Assembly (NCBI GenBank): GCA_011109175.1 | Contig: RDEW01000024.1 | Span: forward strand, 453,005-517,004 | Source: Dicyema japonicum | Lineage: Eukaryota; Dicyemida; Rhombozoa; Dicyemidae | Direction of reading: 5' to 3' | Length of the DNA stretch: 64,000 bases | Part shown: piece after piece, positions 34,250-48,122 of the stretch | Position numbering within the stretch: the first letter of the stretch is position 1 | Layout of the letters: the number at the start of each line of letters is the position of its first letter | Notes under the pieces: model-generated | What the model saw: only the letters and a program-made list of their open reading frames with translations | Databases searched by the model: none | What the model was told of the DNA's origin: nothing | Program-made: the position numbers and the translations under genes

Positions 34250-35145
34250 TTCCTGAAACTTGACGTCTTTTTTTCTTCAAAATATCGTCAATATTTGGTG
34301 TAAAATCCTGAGTTACCGTCAATCTAAGAATTTCACTAGATGAGTGTGTGAGCCTTGGAATACTTCGGCAAGAGATATTTATAAAAGCTGCCTAAGCCCA
34401 CCATGGTGAATTTATTTTTCAGATCTGAGTCACATTTCAAATCAATAATTTTCAGTTGTAAGCTGCCTAGAAGATGAGCAATATTTGCAGTAAATGGTGA
34501 TCGAAAAACAGCGAATTTATATTCTAGTTCACGGAAAATTTCAAAACGTGTCTCAAGTCCTGTAATTTTTTATTTATACCGATTCATGTCAACATTAGAT
34601 GTGGTGGAAATTACACTTTTTAACAGGGTTTCATTAGTTTCATGGTGAAAGCTTGTATGTATTCAAAATATTGTGTAACAACTTTTTTCGGCCTAGAAAA
34701 CTTTTGTTTAGTGTGTTCAGGTGTTCTGTAATATCCACCAAAAAAGCTAAATCTAGCGACCAATCAAGAGATTCCATTCTGGCAATGGATTGTTCTTGTG
34801 TTTGATTTCTCTCTTAAATAAAAAAATCTCTTCAATACTACTCCTCGACTTAACCACCTTACTTTGGAATGATTTCCCACACCTCGATTTTTCTCTTTTT
34901 CCCCATCAAGTTATTGTATTCTGAGCATGGTGGGTTTCGTAGTGTTGTCGAATGTTTTATTCTTTTACCACTGAAATTTCTTGTCTACGCACCAAACAAT
35001 TGGGTTTCCAAGTTAAATCGGCAAAGAAATATTGAAGCTGCCACTTTTTTGGAACGATCTGCATTCGGTATCTACGTTTTGTTGCAAAAGGCATTTGCAC
35101 AAGACCAGAAAAACTATAATAATATGTGACATGCACGGAGCGCAC
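34250..35145 (-). pseudogene. hAT transposase of the FAM200/GTF2IRD2/ZBED type, decayed
   Basis: In order on the minus strand: WQLQYFFADLTWKPNCL..VVKEYNIRQHYETHH (BED-like finger, about 34925-35060, two frames), a 'LAFLVDITEHLNTLNKSFLG' block (about 34690-34760), ETRFEIFRELEYKFAVFRSP (about 34490-34560), and LKCDSDLKNKFTMVGL followed by FYKYLLPKYSKAH (about 34330-34440). This is the FAM200-like hAT layout. Several stops and frameshifts; the dimerisation end is not found. Confidence 0.75.
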
Positions 35146-35334
35146 ATTAATATTTTCAGCAAAAAATAAAGTCAGTTACAATATTATCACAAGGAAAACT
35201 GGATAAAGTATCAAAACCGCTATTCTTCTTTAAGAGAGATGTGAGAGATACACTACATTCCGCAAAACAACATACTCTCACGGTTATTCTATTGAAAAAT
35301 CTTGGAGACTGTGGAGTTACTATTCGATGGAAAC

Positions 35335-36310
35335 AGAAACTGATACTGTCAATACTGAAACCTGGGAGACCAAGAGATGACCCAGCGTCTTTTAGACCTG
35401 TGTTACTTTAAAACAGTGCTCTGCTCGGTCGACATACACAAAGCTTTTGACTCAGTCTCCAGGTTTCTCATATTCATGCGCCTCGTGGGTACCGTCCATA
35501 TTTTGGACAAATATAAAAAAATCGAAGAAGTGCGACGCTTTCCACGACTGGAGATTGCTTACATACTTCTTTGACCACAACTTGTATGGTTTTGACCCAA
35601 ACAACTTCAACTCTCTCAGTAACGCACGATACTACTTCAATAGTGTAGTACGTGAGGGTACGAGGACTTTTGTCAAAAAAAGCCAATTCATTTCACGAAC
35701 AAGCTTTCACGCGCAACCGATTTATTTATGAAGGAATGAAATTGTTCTAAAAGTCTACAGATTCAATCTTGAAAGACCACGTGAGGATTCAACCAGGAGG
35801 GTCTGTAATTACCTCATATCCACTCTAAGCAAACACTCTTGTTGAATACTCTTTGGGGCTTCACATACTCTGTGAGGAATAATCTTGGGGCTTTACAGAT
35901 TCTCCATCAGCAGGAACTCAATCTCAACCCTATAGAAATTATCTGATATACGACCAATTTTAAAAGACGGCTCTTAAAGACCATTATCTCATCTGTGTGC
36001 CTTTTCAGTAATTATAGAAAAACTCATTCTCGATCAGGTTGAACCTCACCTTAAAGAAGAATCCTTTCAATGTGGATTTAAGAAGGGTCACTCTACAACT
36101 TCTCACCTTACATGCCTAACGAAATTAATCAAAGAGGCAAACCTCGGCATCAAAAGACATTTATGTGCTCCATTGATAAGAGGGCTTTTGACAGATTCAG
36201 AGGAAATTACTCACTAGGAAGATTTTTGGCTCTAACATTCCAAACAAGTGAAAATTTGGCTGAAAACCTTTTTACGGACAAAGAGGAAGAGTAATTTAGC
36301 ATTCCACATT
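35335..36310 (+). mobile_element. Jockey-like LINE reverse transcriptase fragment
   Basis: Blocks: ILKPGRPRDDPASFRPV (about 35357-35405), SVDIHKAFDSVSRFLIF (about 35428-35478), then a second partial copy with VIIEKLILDQVEPHLKEESFQCGF..GHSTTSHL (about 36008-36110), comparable to LERIILNEITPYLDLSDSQHGFRP at 46.2 kb. The doubled order suggests two overlapping truncated insertions. Confidence 0.7.
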
Positions 36311-36735
36311 TTCTGCCACTAATTTTTTTACCAAATGGTCCCCTCTCTCATTCGGTTACAATTTTTGTTGTTCCCAATAAACCTCATAATCTCTCTAAAT
36401 ATGGTATTTTAGTAAAATAAGTAAAAAAACGAATTTATAAATTTGCTTAGAACGTAATCAACGAGGTCCGACTCAAAGTTGAATGAGGACAAGGAGAAAT
36501 TATTGAGATTATGGGGGGATGACTGTGGGGAGAAATAAACTGCCTTCCGTGTGGACGGCTGTGACCTGACTCTATATGTCAAGTTTAATGACTGAGTGAT
36601 AAGGGACAACAGGGAGGAGACTAGACCCTCCGGACAAGACTCGTGGTTTAACCTTACTTAATTTTTGTTATTAAAAAAATTTTTAATCCAAATAAAACCT
36701 CAATAATAGCATATTTAAGTGTGAATATGTGTGCA
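36311..36735. other. Unassigned AT-rich spacer
   Basis: No gene recognised. Confidence 0.3.
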
Positions 36736-36779
36736 TTCGATTTTAAATTAATTATTTGCCTTTGTCATCGATTCTACAG

Positions 36780-37810
36780 CTTCAGTGATCACAACTCTAT
36801 TAACTTATGGTACCTGGATGATGTAACTATTGGAAGGAACTGGGAAATTGTGGTCAAGACCACGTCTCTGCTCTCTAAGCACTTGAAATTGCGAAAACAT
36901 TAACTATGATTTCTACTTATCTCCTTGCGCAGAGTACGACTTTAACTATGATTTCTACTTATCTCCAAAAAACTCAGTCACCGGAGTCGAAAACGAAATT
37001 TTCCTACATGGCAAGAAAATATCAACTCTCTTGCAAGTACGAATCCGTTCAACTATTCTCGTCAACATAACAACTCTTGATTCTCACAAGGCGCTATTTT
37101 TCCTCAGAAATTTTCATCTCAAGTCTCGACTCTTTTTTTCTACGGACATTTCATGGACTTCTAAGAGCCGTCGACGAGAGGCTAAAGACTGCCGTAAAAA
37201 AATACATAATATTTTATTTGATAAAACTGGCTATCCAATGTAAATTACTTCCGTCTTCTGCTCTGATACTTACTCAAGATTGTTACGAGTACCTCGTTGT
37301 TAATATAAAGAACAACATCCGTTCTTTTATGGGAAGACTATATTTTGTCAACCCGATCGCTTTCGATAGAAGAAACGCGAGTGCGCCTGATTGCGATAGG
37401 GTATGTCTTCAGGAGGTTGACTGCCAAGACTGCCTTCCGATAAAGTCATTGAAGCACCACTGCCTGTTGTCTGGAGTTTCCCACGGAGCACTGGGAACGT
37501 TTCGGATTCATTAGAGTTGGAGCTACTTTACGTCTTGGACTAAAGATTCATGTACCACATTCATGCGGTGACCAGAACGACTGTTTTGGTCTACCCAATA
37601 TCTCCCAGACACAAAACCTTAACAAAGTAGTAAAAGGGCTATGGATGCAGAAAATCAATCCGTCTTTGCTCGAACCTGTCAGCGTAATGATGGAAAAAGG
37701 CAGATGAAATGCCCATCTTTGCGTTTGAAGCCGGGAACCATCTGGTATAGGAGTTCACCTGACGAATACCTTTGACCCAAACAACATCCACCAGAGTTCA
37801 TCCAAAGCCT
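36780..37810 (+). mobile_element. REL-element fragments, scrambled
   Basis: INLWYLDDVTIGRNWEIV (about 36798-36855; RT YADD-type box), VRLIAIGYVFRRLTAKTAF (about 37380-37440; RT fingers, normally upstream of the previous block) and VGATLRLGLKIHVPHSCGDQND (about 37511-37580; Cys/His region). The order RT-palm, RT-fingers, Cys/His shows rearrangement or overlapping insertions. A 24-bp direct repeat (about 36902-36926 and 36942-36966) interrupts it. Confidence 0.65.
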
Positions 37811-39263
37811 GCTCGACCACTGTGAATATACTGACAAAGTAATATTTACTCGTTATTAATTCTCAATTTGATCGATACAGAATATTAGCTTTAAGAATTC
37901 AAGACATTTTTTTGAGTAAATACTAGCGTGTCAAATAGAATTTTTCTTTTGTTATCTCACCTTCAATGAATGAGATATCCGAATGAATTTTCAATTAACT
38001 TGCAAAGGGGATGTGCAATTTATTCTCCATGGAGTAATTCCGTTTCTACCGAATTATCGTCTTTCTACGAAAAGACTGAAACTATGTGCTTACCATTCTA
38101 TTTCGCATATAGCAATATTATTCCATTCACATACTTTTAGATCTTGTCGAATGACATTCCTTCTGCAAGAATTTTTCTAGAGTAAGGGACACCCTCTCCG
38201 CCTTCTAGTCCTGCCAAAGTCTCCTAACCGAATAAAGCTATCCTAGGCCTCCCTACGTATATTCGGGAGTTGAAAGGTTATATTTTACAGAAGCCGATAT
38301 TGGGGACATCAGTTTGTATAGACTTATCTGGATAATTTTTTATCTCCACAGGATATTTTCGATTTCCCACCACTAGCCAGACCTCAATAGACACTGAAGA
38401 TTTATTACTGTCGATATTAGGGGAGCCTGGGCATGCCTTCTGAAGTATTATATCACATAACATGTGTGCCATATCTTCTGCACAGCTGTTGCTATGGTCA
38501 GTAAATCGAAGAGTAACTGCTTTCCGTTAAATATTTTATCCAATGGTAAATTCATCAACAATTATTCCTTCCTCCCCACGTGTGTGTTATGTGTTCAGAT
38601 TGCTTTGGTATGTACTAGATTAAAACCTAGTTGGAGACTTGCCTCTATCGTACAAAATGCGTTAATCTCCTCAAAATAAATGTAACACCTGGATCACCCC
38701 TTCTCTTGTAAATGGAAGAAGTGATGGACTCAGGAGAGATTATATGTACGAAATTTCCGAAAGAAACGTCAGATGTTCAAGCTTCAACTCTTCTTTCATA
38801 AATTTGGAGGAGTGTGGACAGATCCGGCAGGACAAGTGAATTACTAGTTAGATTCCATTGATAATAAACATCAAAGCTGAGTCATCACAGAACTGCTTTA
38901 TCATAAAGCCATTAAATGATAATTTATCATAAAGCCATTAAATCATGATTAATTAAAAAATGAATAATTTGGTTTGTCGATACTTTTTGACAGTCGAGTT
39001 TGATTGAATCGCTGGCTTGACAAGAATATCCAAACTAAGCTCTTACAGCTATCTAATCGAAACTAGATAATTCCAACGTCCATTAAACGTATGGGCGCAT
39101 GTGGTAATTCGAATGGACACACCCACAAGATGACACTCATCAAAAACTTGTGACAATGGAATGGATCATCCAACTAGAGGCATTTGCCATCTTAGAGCAC
39201 GTGTGCTAACAAGAGAGTTGACATTAATGAGGAAATGTTATATTAGTAGAATAACCAATTTAG
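37811..39263. other. Unassigned, with a 25-bp tandem repeat at 38881-38935
   Basis: ATAAAGCCATTAAATGAT-type unit occurs twice near 38890-38933. Short ORFs around 38278-38679 show no motif. Confidence 0.35.
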
Positions 39264-42032
<2,769 letters not shown>

Positions 42033-42719
42033 TCTAAGTATATTTAAGCCCAAATAATCTCCCCCAGTCTGAATCAACCAGACTTGGAAGAGGAGGAATA
42101 TTAAACTTACAGTACCGACAGATATGCAAATAGGCTTATGTCGGCATTTATAATTTTATCGATCCGCCACAAACGGCCGACTAGATAAATCTATGATTGA
42201 GGTCAATGCGACTGATTATGACTCCCTGAACACTTTTGAATATAGCCTTTTTGCTTAAGTCAATTCAGCTGTGTTACTAAGTTTTTGTCGATAAGACAGA
42301 TGCCATGGAAATGTGGTTTCATCTTAGGCTATTTAATTAATTCCATTGAATTTGACCCTCATTGTTGAGTTGACCACGTGGTTCTCTTGCAATGGACTAT
42401 AATCACTTCCCTAGACTTCTAGCAAAAGATATTGAAGAATGTCAGATTCCCGGCTTGGAGGACACAGTAAATGGATCTGACTTTGGGGACCGAGCTGACT
42501 ATTACTAACAAAATCCTTCATCTCCCCGTCCTACGTCAGAAAAGACAAGGTGACGGACTCCGTAGACGTCGGAAACTCGAATTCTGGACAAAGGATGCAC
42601 ATAGGATCAGGGATCGGATCTCAACCAACCAAAATTAAAAAATAAACTAAATGGACCATCTGTGAAAGGTGCACATATTTGTTGCTAATAGTAACAAAGT
42701 TCAGGAAAATCAAAATATT
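42033..42719. other. Intergenic spacer between UGP2 and the RING gene
   Basis: About 690 bp with no recognised gene; presumably holds the UGP2 promoter and the RING gene's 3' end signals. Confidence 0.35.
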
Positions 42720-43970
42720 CTATAAAATTCGTTTCATGATATTTCTATGAACGGGAAACTCCTGAGGATTACATTCATACAAACCTTGATTCCTCCATTG
42801 AATGGAATTTCGCTTTTTTTTCCGCAAAAACCGCAAATAACAGTCCAGAAGGTAATCCCTAGACACACCCTCACACAAGTTTCGCACATGCAGTCCCCAC
42901 AGTACAGAGTCAGAGGTTTCCTGTTCTCTGAGTTGTATCTAAAATTATTCACAGCAAAAAATTACGGCTTAAAACAGCGTGGACAAGCCAAATCATTGAC
43001 TGACGTTGTTTTCTCAGCATAACTCTCGACGGAGAGGTCCGCAGAGAATTTCTTCCACTCCAATCCTTCATTTACAGCCAGAATCTCCTTCGTCACTGCC
43101 TCGTACAATTTTTCGTCGGGTGTGTCCAAGTCCTTTGTCGGAGTCATCAATGGACTCAGCAATTTCCGTTTGCTGAAGGTCAGAATTCGGTTAATCAGGG
43201 ACCTAATTTGGTTTGAGAAGATTACTTTCTCTTCTTGAATTCAATCTTCTCAGGGATCTCTCGATTGGGTTTTAGGGATCCTTGATTGTAAGACCTTTGG
43301 CTATTTTCCGGCCTTTGAAGAGCCACAGATGACTCCGAGCCTTTTAACAAATAACTCTTTTCGACTTCCTCGGTTAATCTCGAGACTGGACTTTGGTCCT
43401 CGACTTTTTGACTGACATTAAGGACAAAAACTAAAACCTCGAAAGGGCAGAAGTGAAAGACACGAAGGATTCTGAATCTTGATCACGTGAGGGCAAATCA
43501 AGCTGAATTTTTGGTTCGACCTTTTCAAAACTCTGTATTGAAGCATTCTTTGTATTGTTGTACATTTTCTCGACTTTAAGGCCAACATCGTGACACGTGG
43601 TCCATAAATCCTCCACCTGATGTTGGAGAAGTTGGCATTTCTTAGCCAATAATTCAATTTCTTGCAGATTCCAGGAGGGCTGTAAAGAATCTGACTTACA
43701 AGAGAGGCTATCCACGTGCTTTTTCTTCATTGAAAAAAGCGCAATATCTTCTTTATATCACTCAATCGATGAGGGTTAATAAAATATCAATTCCGCTAAT
43801 TGAATGACGTATTTTGACATTGAGAGCGATTGCGACCTGAGTGAGGTTTTGAAAGATCTCTCAGTCTTTGATAGCCACGTGGTAAGATGATCGATCCTTT
43901 GTGCAGAAAATGTCGATAAATCAAGTGTATTGTTGAAATTAATCAATTTTGAGTTCCAAATGGAATTCAT
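42720..43970 (-). CDS. RING-finger protein with N-terminal coiled coil
   Basis: A multi-exon gene. The N-terminus (ATG 43968-43970) and the stretch 43431-43730 are helical/coiled-coil (NLQEIELLAKKCQLLQHQVE). The C-terminal domain reads CPRCFKPYNSENRKPLTLYC, then GDCMCETC and CGFCGKK: a RING-type zinc module with C-x2-C...C..C-x2-C...C-x2-C spacing, in which the usual CGHxxC histidine is replaced (CGDCMC). Introns that keep frame: one of 26 nt near 43410-43436, one of 23 nt near 43207-43229, 27 nt near 42946-42972 and 23 nt near 42763-42785. Stop TAG 42720-42722. The first junction (about 43740-43830) is unresolved. RING proteins are mostly E3 ubiquitin ligases; the substrate cannot be told. 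Confidence 0.7.
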
Positions 43971-45050
43971 AAGTCAACTAAACTCGATTAAATGATAAAT
44001 TTACGTTGATGACAGCATTTTCAAAACCCACGGTGGTCTTCGATTTCCGGCGGATCAAAGGATGGACCGGTCCCTTCGAACAGTCTCCAGCAGTGTGACT
44101 TGTGTTTGTAGCATTATTATCGACTAATCTGACTGGATTTTTGAAATTTTCAGATATGTTGATTCTATATTTTCAATTTCAACACTCATCCATCTCCTTC
44201 CGACACTGAATCGACTCACCTGATCAGTTCCATGGGTCGGAGGTGGAAACCTCAGATAGCTCTAAGGTACAAAGGCTCGCATGTAAAAATCATCCCAAAA
44301 AGAGCAACGTGGGTATAACGAAACGATGGGAACATAAAGGAATATGGAGATTTTTATTACCTTCACGAGGAATGCCGGAATTGACTTAGTTGGGTTCAAC
44401 TCCTTCTTTATGTTTTGGAGGTTAAATAATATATTTCCAGTGTACATGAGGTTAATTAAGAACTAATGAAGATCTTGGGTTCGAATCTCCGTTTGAAAGT
44501 CTAACTTAAAGAAATGGACAAAATGCCACGTAGAGTGAGAAAACTATTCGAGTAAACTTTCAAAAATTAGTTTGTCGATTGCTGTGAAATGTTATGTTGT
44601 GTCGGTGTATATAGGGAAACCTAGTATAGGATTGTCTATTTGGGAAGATAATAGAATTAGGACTTGTGACCTTAGATTGGTGAAGAGTAAGCTGTTACAC
44701 CTACAACGTATGATGATCTCGATCCAGGACTGGACCCTCAACTTGGTTGAATTTTAGCTTGAAACCCTTGATTAATCTGCATAAAGGTTTGATCATATTT
44801 TTGTAGGATTCCATATGATGATTACAGCAATGTTTATGGCAACTAAAATTTCAAAAAATGGAATTTATGGAATCTAAAAATAATCTAACTATCGGAAAAT
44901 TTATAAATCGACCAAATAAATTTCTTATTAATTATAAAACATAATTATATAATTTTTAACATTATTTTTATTAAAATTTCTCTTTTTTTCGAAAATTTCA
45001 TTTACTCAATACTGTGAGAGCTGCAGTATAGTTAGATAAACTTTGATAAA
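43971..45050. other. Intergenic region, unassigned
   Basis: No gene recognised. A T-arm-like GGGTTCGAATCTCC at 44484 has no matching D arm. Confidence 0.3.
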
Positions 45051-45054
45051 GTTT

Positions 45055-45336
45055 TTATTTTACTACACAAACAATTAATACAGTTATAGCAAAATTCCGT
45101 ATTACCAAAGTAGCTGTCGGTTTAGGGATCGCCAATAAGACTAACATCAGTTCTGTACCACCTCGACCTTCTGATGTATCGTATTGGTTCAAAATAAGTT
45201 GTACATGGATAACCCACATGAGGCCTATGTGTAAGAAATGCATGTTAAATGCACAATCGCATAAAAAAGTTATATCCTTCCATTCACTTGCGATTTTTCT
45301 GTGGCTGTCTAAATCATTTGTGTCTTCTAATACCAA
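45055..45336 (-). CDS. Unidentified hydrophobic open frame
   Basis: A 93-codon frame without an in-frame ATG, so at best an internal exon. It has two likely membrane segments (about residues 29-50, MHFLHIGLMWVIHVQLIL, and 68-93, LMLVLLAIPKPTATLVIR followed by NFAITVLIVCVVK) after a charged N-terminal part (HRKIASEWKD). Not matched to a family. Confidence 0.3.
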   Translation of the reverse strand: MVLEDTNDLDSHRKIASEWKDITFLCDCAFNMHFLHIGLMWVIHVQLILNQYDTSEGRGGTELMLVLLAIPKPTATLVIRNFAITVLIVCVVK

Positions 45337-45393
45337 TTAACATGTTTTTGATCGATTTTCATTATTGAGGGCTTAATTGGCTTCCTTCTATAA

Positions 45394-47096
45394 GCCCCTG
45401 AGCAGTTTACCTCTCCAGACAAAGCCATTGCACATTTCAACTCAGCCATCCTTTCGGCGGATAGAAAGCACGTCCCTAAAGGATTCATCCATGATTACAA
45501 ACTATTTTTCAACAAAGAAATATTGGATCTCATCTGTGAGAGAAGACACCTAAAACGTTCCCGAACAACCAACCAGCAACTCCAAGATGAAATTTCTTCC
45601 CTAAACAAGAAGATAACCCTCCTCATTACGGAGCTCAAAAAGGAGAAGTGGTCCACTTTCGTCTCTCGATTGAATCCAAAATCAAAACCCCAAAGTTTCT
45701 GGAGATTTATCAGAGAAATACAATCAAATCAAACCGAATCGAGCACAACCCATGGAGGTAGACTTGGAAAGGACAACCAAACGAAAGATTTCCACTGCCA
45801 GGCAAATGACTTGATGACTCACTATTGCAAAATGAGTCATATTCCAATGAATAAAGAAAATCGACCTCATATTACTAAACCCCCAAGGGTAACAAAGGCA
45901 CGATTCGAAGTATCAATAAGTCATGTTCAAAACCTCATTACAAACTCAAGAAACTCACCAGCCACGGGACCCGATCGGATCAGCATATTCCACCTAAAGC
46001 ACCTCGGTCCAAACGGGCTCTTGGCACTTAAAGATATCTACGAATTCTCCATCAACAGGTGTTTCATCCCGATGTTATGGAAGAAGTCGAACATTATCCC
46101 AATACTCAAGAACAACAAAGCCTCCTCCTTGCCCTCTTCGTTCAGGCCAATTTCCTTAACATCTGTTGTCTCAAAAATCCTCGAAAGGATCATTCTTAAC
46201 GAAATCACCCCCTACCTCGACCTCTCCGACTCACAACATGGTTTCCGTCCTTTACACTCGACCACCACGCACTTACTGACACTAACCCAATACATCTCCA
46301 ACGGTTTCAACAACTGCAAACCCCCGGAACGAACTGTCTTGGCCTCTATTGACCTAACTAAAGCTTTCGACAGAATCTCCCGTGTGGTCCTCTGCAACAA
46401 GATCTATTCTTCAAATATTCCCTCTGTATGGAAGTCATGGCTCACAAATTTCCTCTCGGGAAGACTGGGTCATACGTGTCTATATTCAAATCTATCAAGA
46501 TATCGACTCCTACCAAACGGTGTTCCCCAGGGATCAGTCCTTTCACCCTCACTTTTCAACCTTTACGTCAAAGACATCCCAACAACCCAAAATACGTTAC
46601 TATTGACATATGCCGATGATCTAGTAATCGCATCCAGGAGTGGCGATGTTCGACTGGCCACCGAAAAAGTGCAGTACCACCTGAACTTGCTATCCGACTG
46701 GATGAACTTAAACTGGATGAGTGTTTCCACCTCGAAGTCATCAGCTACCCTGTTCACAACCGATCGAAGACAATTCAACCTAAACCCCACACTCTCGTTG
46801 GGTGACGAACCACTCCCCTTAAATAAATACCCGAAGATCCTTGGAGTTGTCTTCGATCCTTCACTCTGTTTCAACAGACAAGTGGAGGAAGTAATGACAA
46901 AAGCCAAGCGGAAACTTAACATATTACGGGCAGTAGCTGGCCACTCAAACGGTCAGCAAAAAGAAAACTTAACTCTTCTCTACAAACAGTTCATCAGGAC
47001 TACACTCAACTACGCCTCACCAAGTTGGGCCCCCTCAATCTCCTTGTCCCCGCTCAGAATAAAACTTAAAGTCAACCCATCGAAAATCGCTCTATG
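45394..47096 (+). CDS. Jockey-like reverse transcriptase, nearly intact
   Basis: No ATG is needed upstream: the frame is open from the truncation point. RT blocks are complete: SPATGPDRISIFHLKHLG, SSFRPISLTSVVSKILERI, SQHGFRPLHSTTTHLL, ASIDLTKAFDRISRV (first Asp), NGVPQGSVLSPSLFNLY, TYADDLVIASRSG (catalytic YADD), STSKSSATLF, KILGVVFDPSLCFNRQV and FIRTTLNYASPSWAPS. A TGA at 47094-47096 ends it early; the C-terminal region continues in another frame (47164-47558: SPTEQSLPRKIRIGLARLRW), so one indel separates the two parts. The RT core itself has no visible defect. Confidence 0.9.
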
Positions 47097-47163
47097 ACCA
47101 CCTGGAAATGCGTAATTACAATTCCTACGGCAGTCGTTCGACCGAATCACCCAGTTCACGCTT

Positions 47164-47558
47164 GTGCTAAGTAACAATAACCGCAGATACATACGCAGGA
47201 CCCTCTTTGACCTACAAAGAGCCTTGTCGAAGATCACCCCCCTCAAGAAGACTCAACTTGGACCCGCCGAATCCATGATTTTATCTCAACACGGGCCATT
47301 AGGACACTTCAATATAACAAAGTCTTGGAGCGCTTCCCCCGATATCAGTCCAACGGAACAATCGCTCCCGAGGAAGATCAGAATCGGACTGGCTCGCCTA
47401 CGGTGGACACCACCCTTTTCTGGCTGCAGAGTAGTTCGAGACTTTTTCCTGCCCTGGACCACCGGATGCAAAAGTCGAGGATCTTCTGGGAGCGGCCTGT
47501 CCGGACTGCACGCTCTTTGATGTCGCCGGCTTCCCACTTGCTGGCGAAGCCGGGGTAA
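47164..47558 (+). pseudogene. Frame-shifted C-terminal part of the Jockey-like ORF
   Basis: The block ISPTEQSLPRKIRIGLARLR corresponds to the conserved 'I.PSEE.LPR..R..LAQLRSG' segment near the C-terminus of this LINE type, where a CCHC knuckle normally follows; the Cys pattern is not preserved. Confidence 0.6.
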
Positions 47559-47581
47559 TAATTTAATTTAATTTAATTTAA

Positions 47582-47949
47582 CGTATTTTAATTATATTCT
47601 ACCCTCATCTACCCGTCTTAAGTATTCTCTGTGGATCTTAATTACGATCCTATTTAGTTTAATTAACCTTAGACGAGCCAAGAGAGTATAACGAAACAGC
47701 TAAGTATATCCGATTGGAACAAAAGTCCATAGATGAAAGGTAAGTAACTTTAGTGCTTACTCCCAGAAATAATCAGTAGAGAAAATTAAAATAAATTCGA
47801 TTTTATTGAAAAGTAGATTTTTATTGTACAATTTTATTTAGTAATGTTAGAGAACGCAACGCTTACTCCATTGGTATTCCTTGTGGAATACTCTGGAACA
47901 TCCAAAGAGATCACAGATGTCACAGTCGCGAGTTGAAATTAGCCATAAT
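47582..47949. other. Unassigned spacer
   Basis: AT-rich flank of the LINE; nothing recognised. Confidence 0.3.
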
Positions 47950-48122
47950 AGCTATATCTCCACCAAGGCTGATCACACTTGATTTTATGTAAAGAACAGT
48001 TATAATAACTAATCGTAGAGGATGAACCAAGGAATGCTCTTCTATTTTTGTTGCTGTTAATCCTTTATGGACGTTCCAATTCCGCAGTGAAATGCTCACT
48101 GATGACGGAGTCAATCGTCAAG
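47950..48122 (+). repeat. Dispersed repeat family 1, copy 3
   Basis: Blocks as in 9140-9316, with the hairpin CAGTGA, loop AATGC, TCACTG (48085-48101) and the 3' GATGACGGAGTCAATCGTCAAG-type end. Confidence 0.75.

Larger units (their letters stand above)
45394..47581 (+). mobile_element. Jockey-like LINE, 5'-truncated, with AT-rich tail
   Basis: The youngest-looking LINE in the window. Its coding frame is open from 45394 (just after a TAA) to 47096 and the element closes with a run of ATTTA-type pentamers (about 47557-47581), the simple-repeat tail left by target-primed reverse transcription. The EN domain is missing, so it was truncated on insertion. Composition is C-rich on the coding strand, unlike its surroundings. 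Confidence 0.85.

Noticed and set aside
44470-44505. tRNA gene around GGGTTCGAATCTCC
   Set aside because: T-stem pairing is poor and no D arm or acceptor stem fits upstream.
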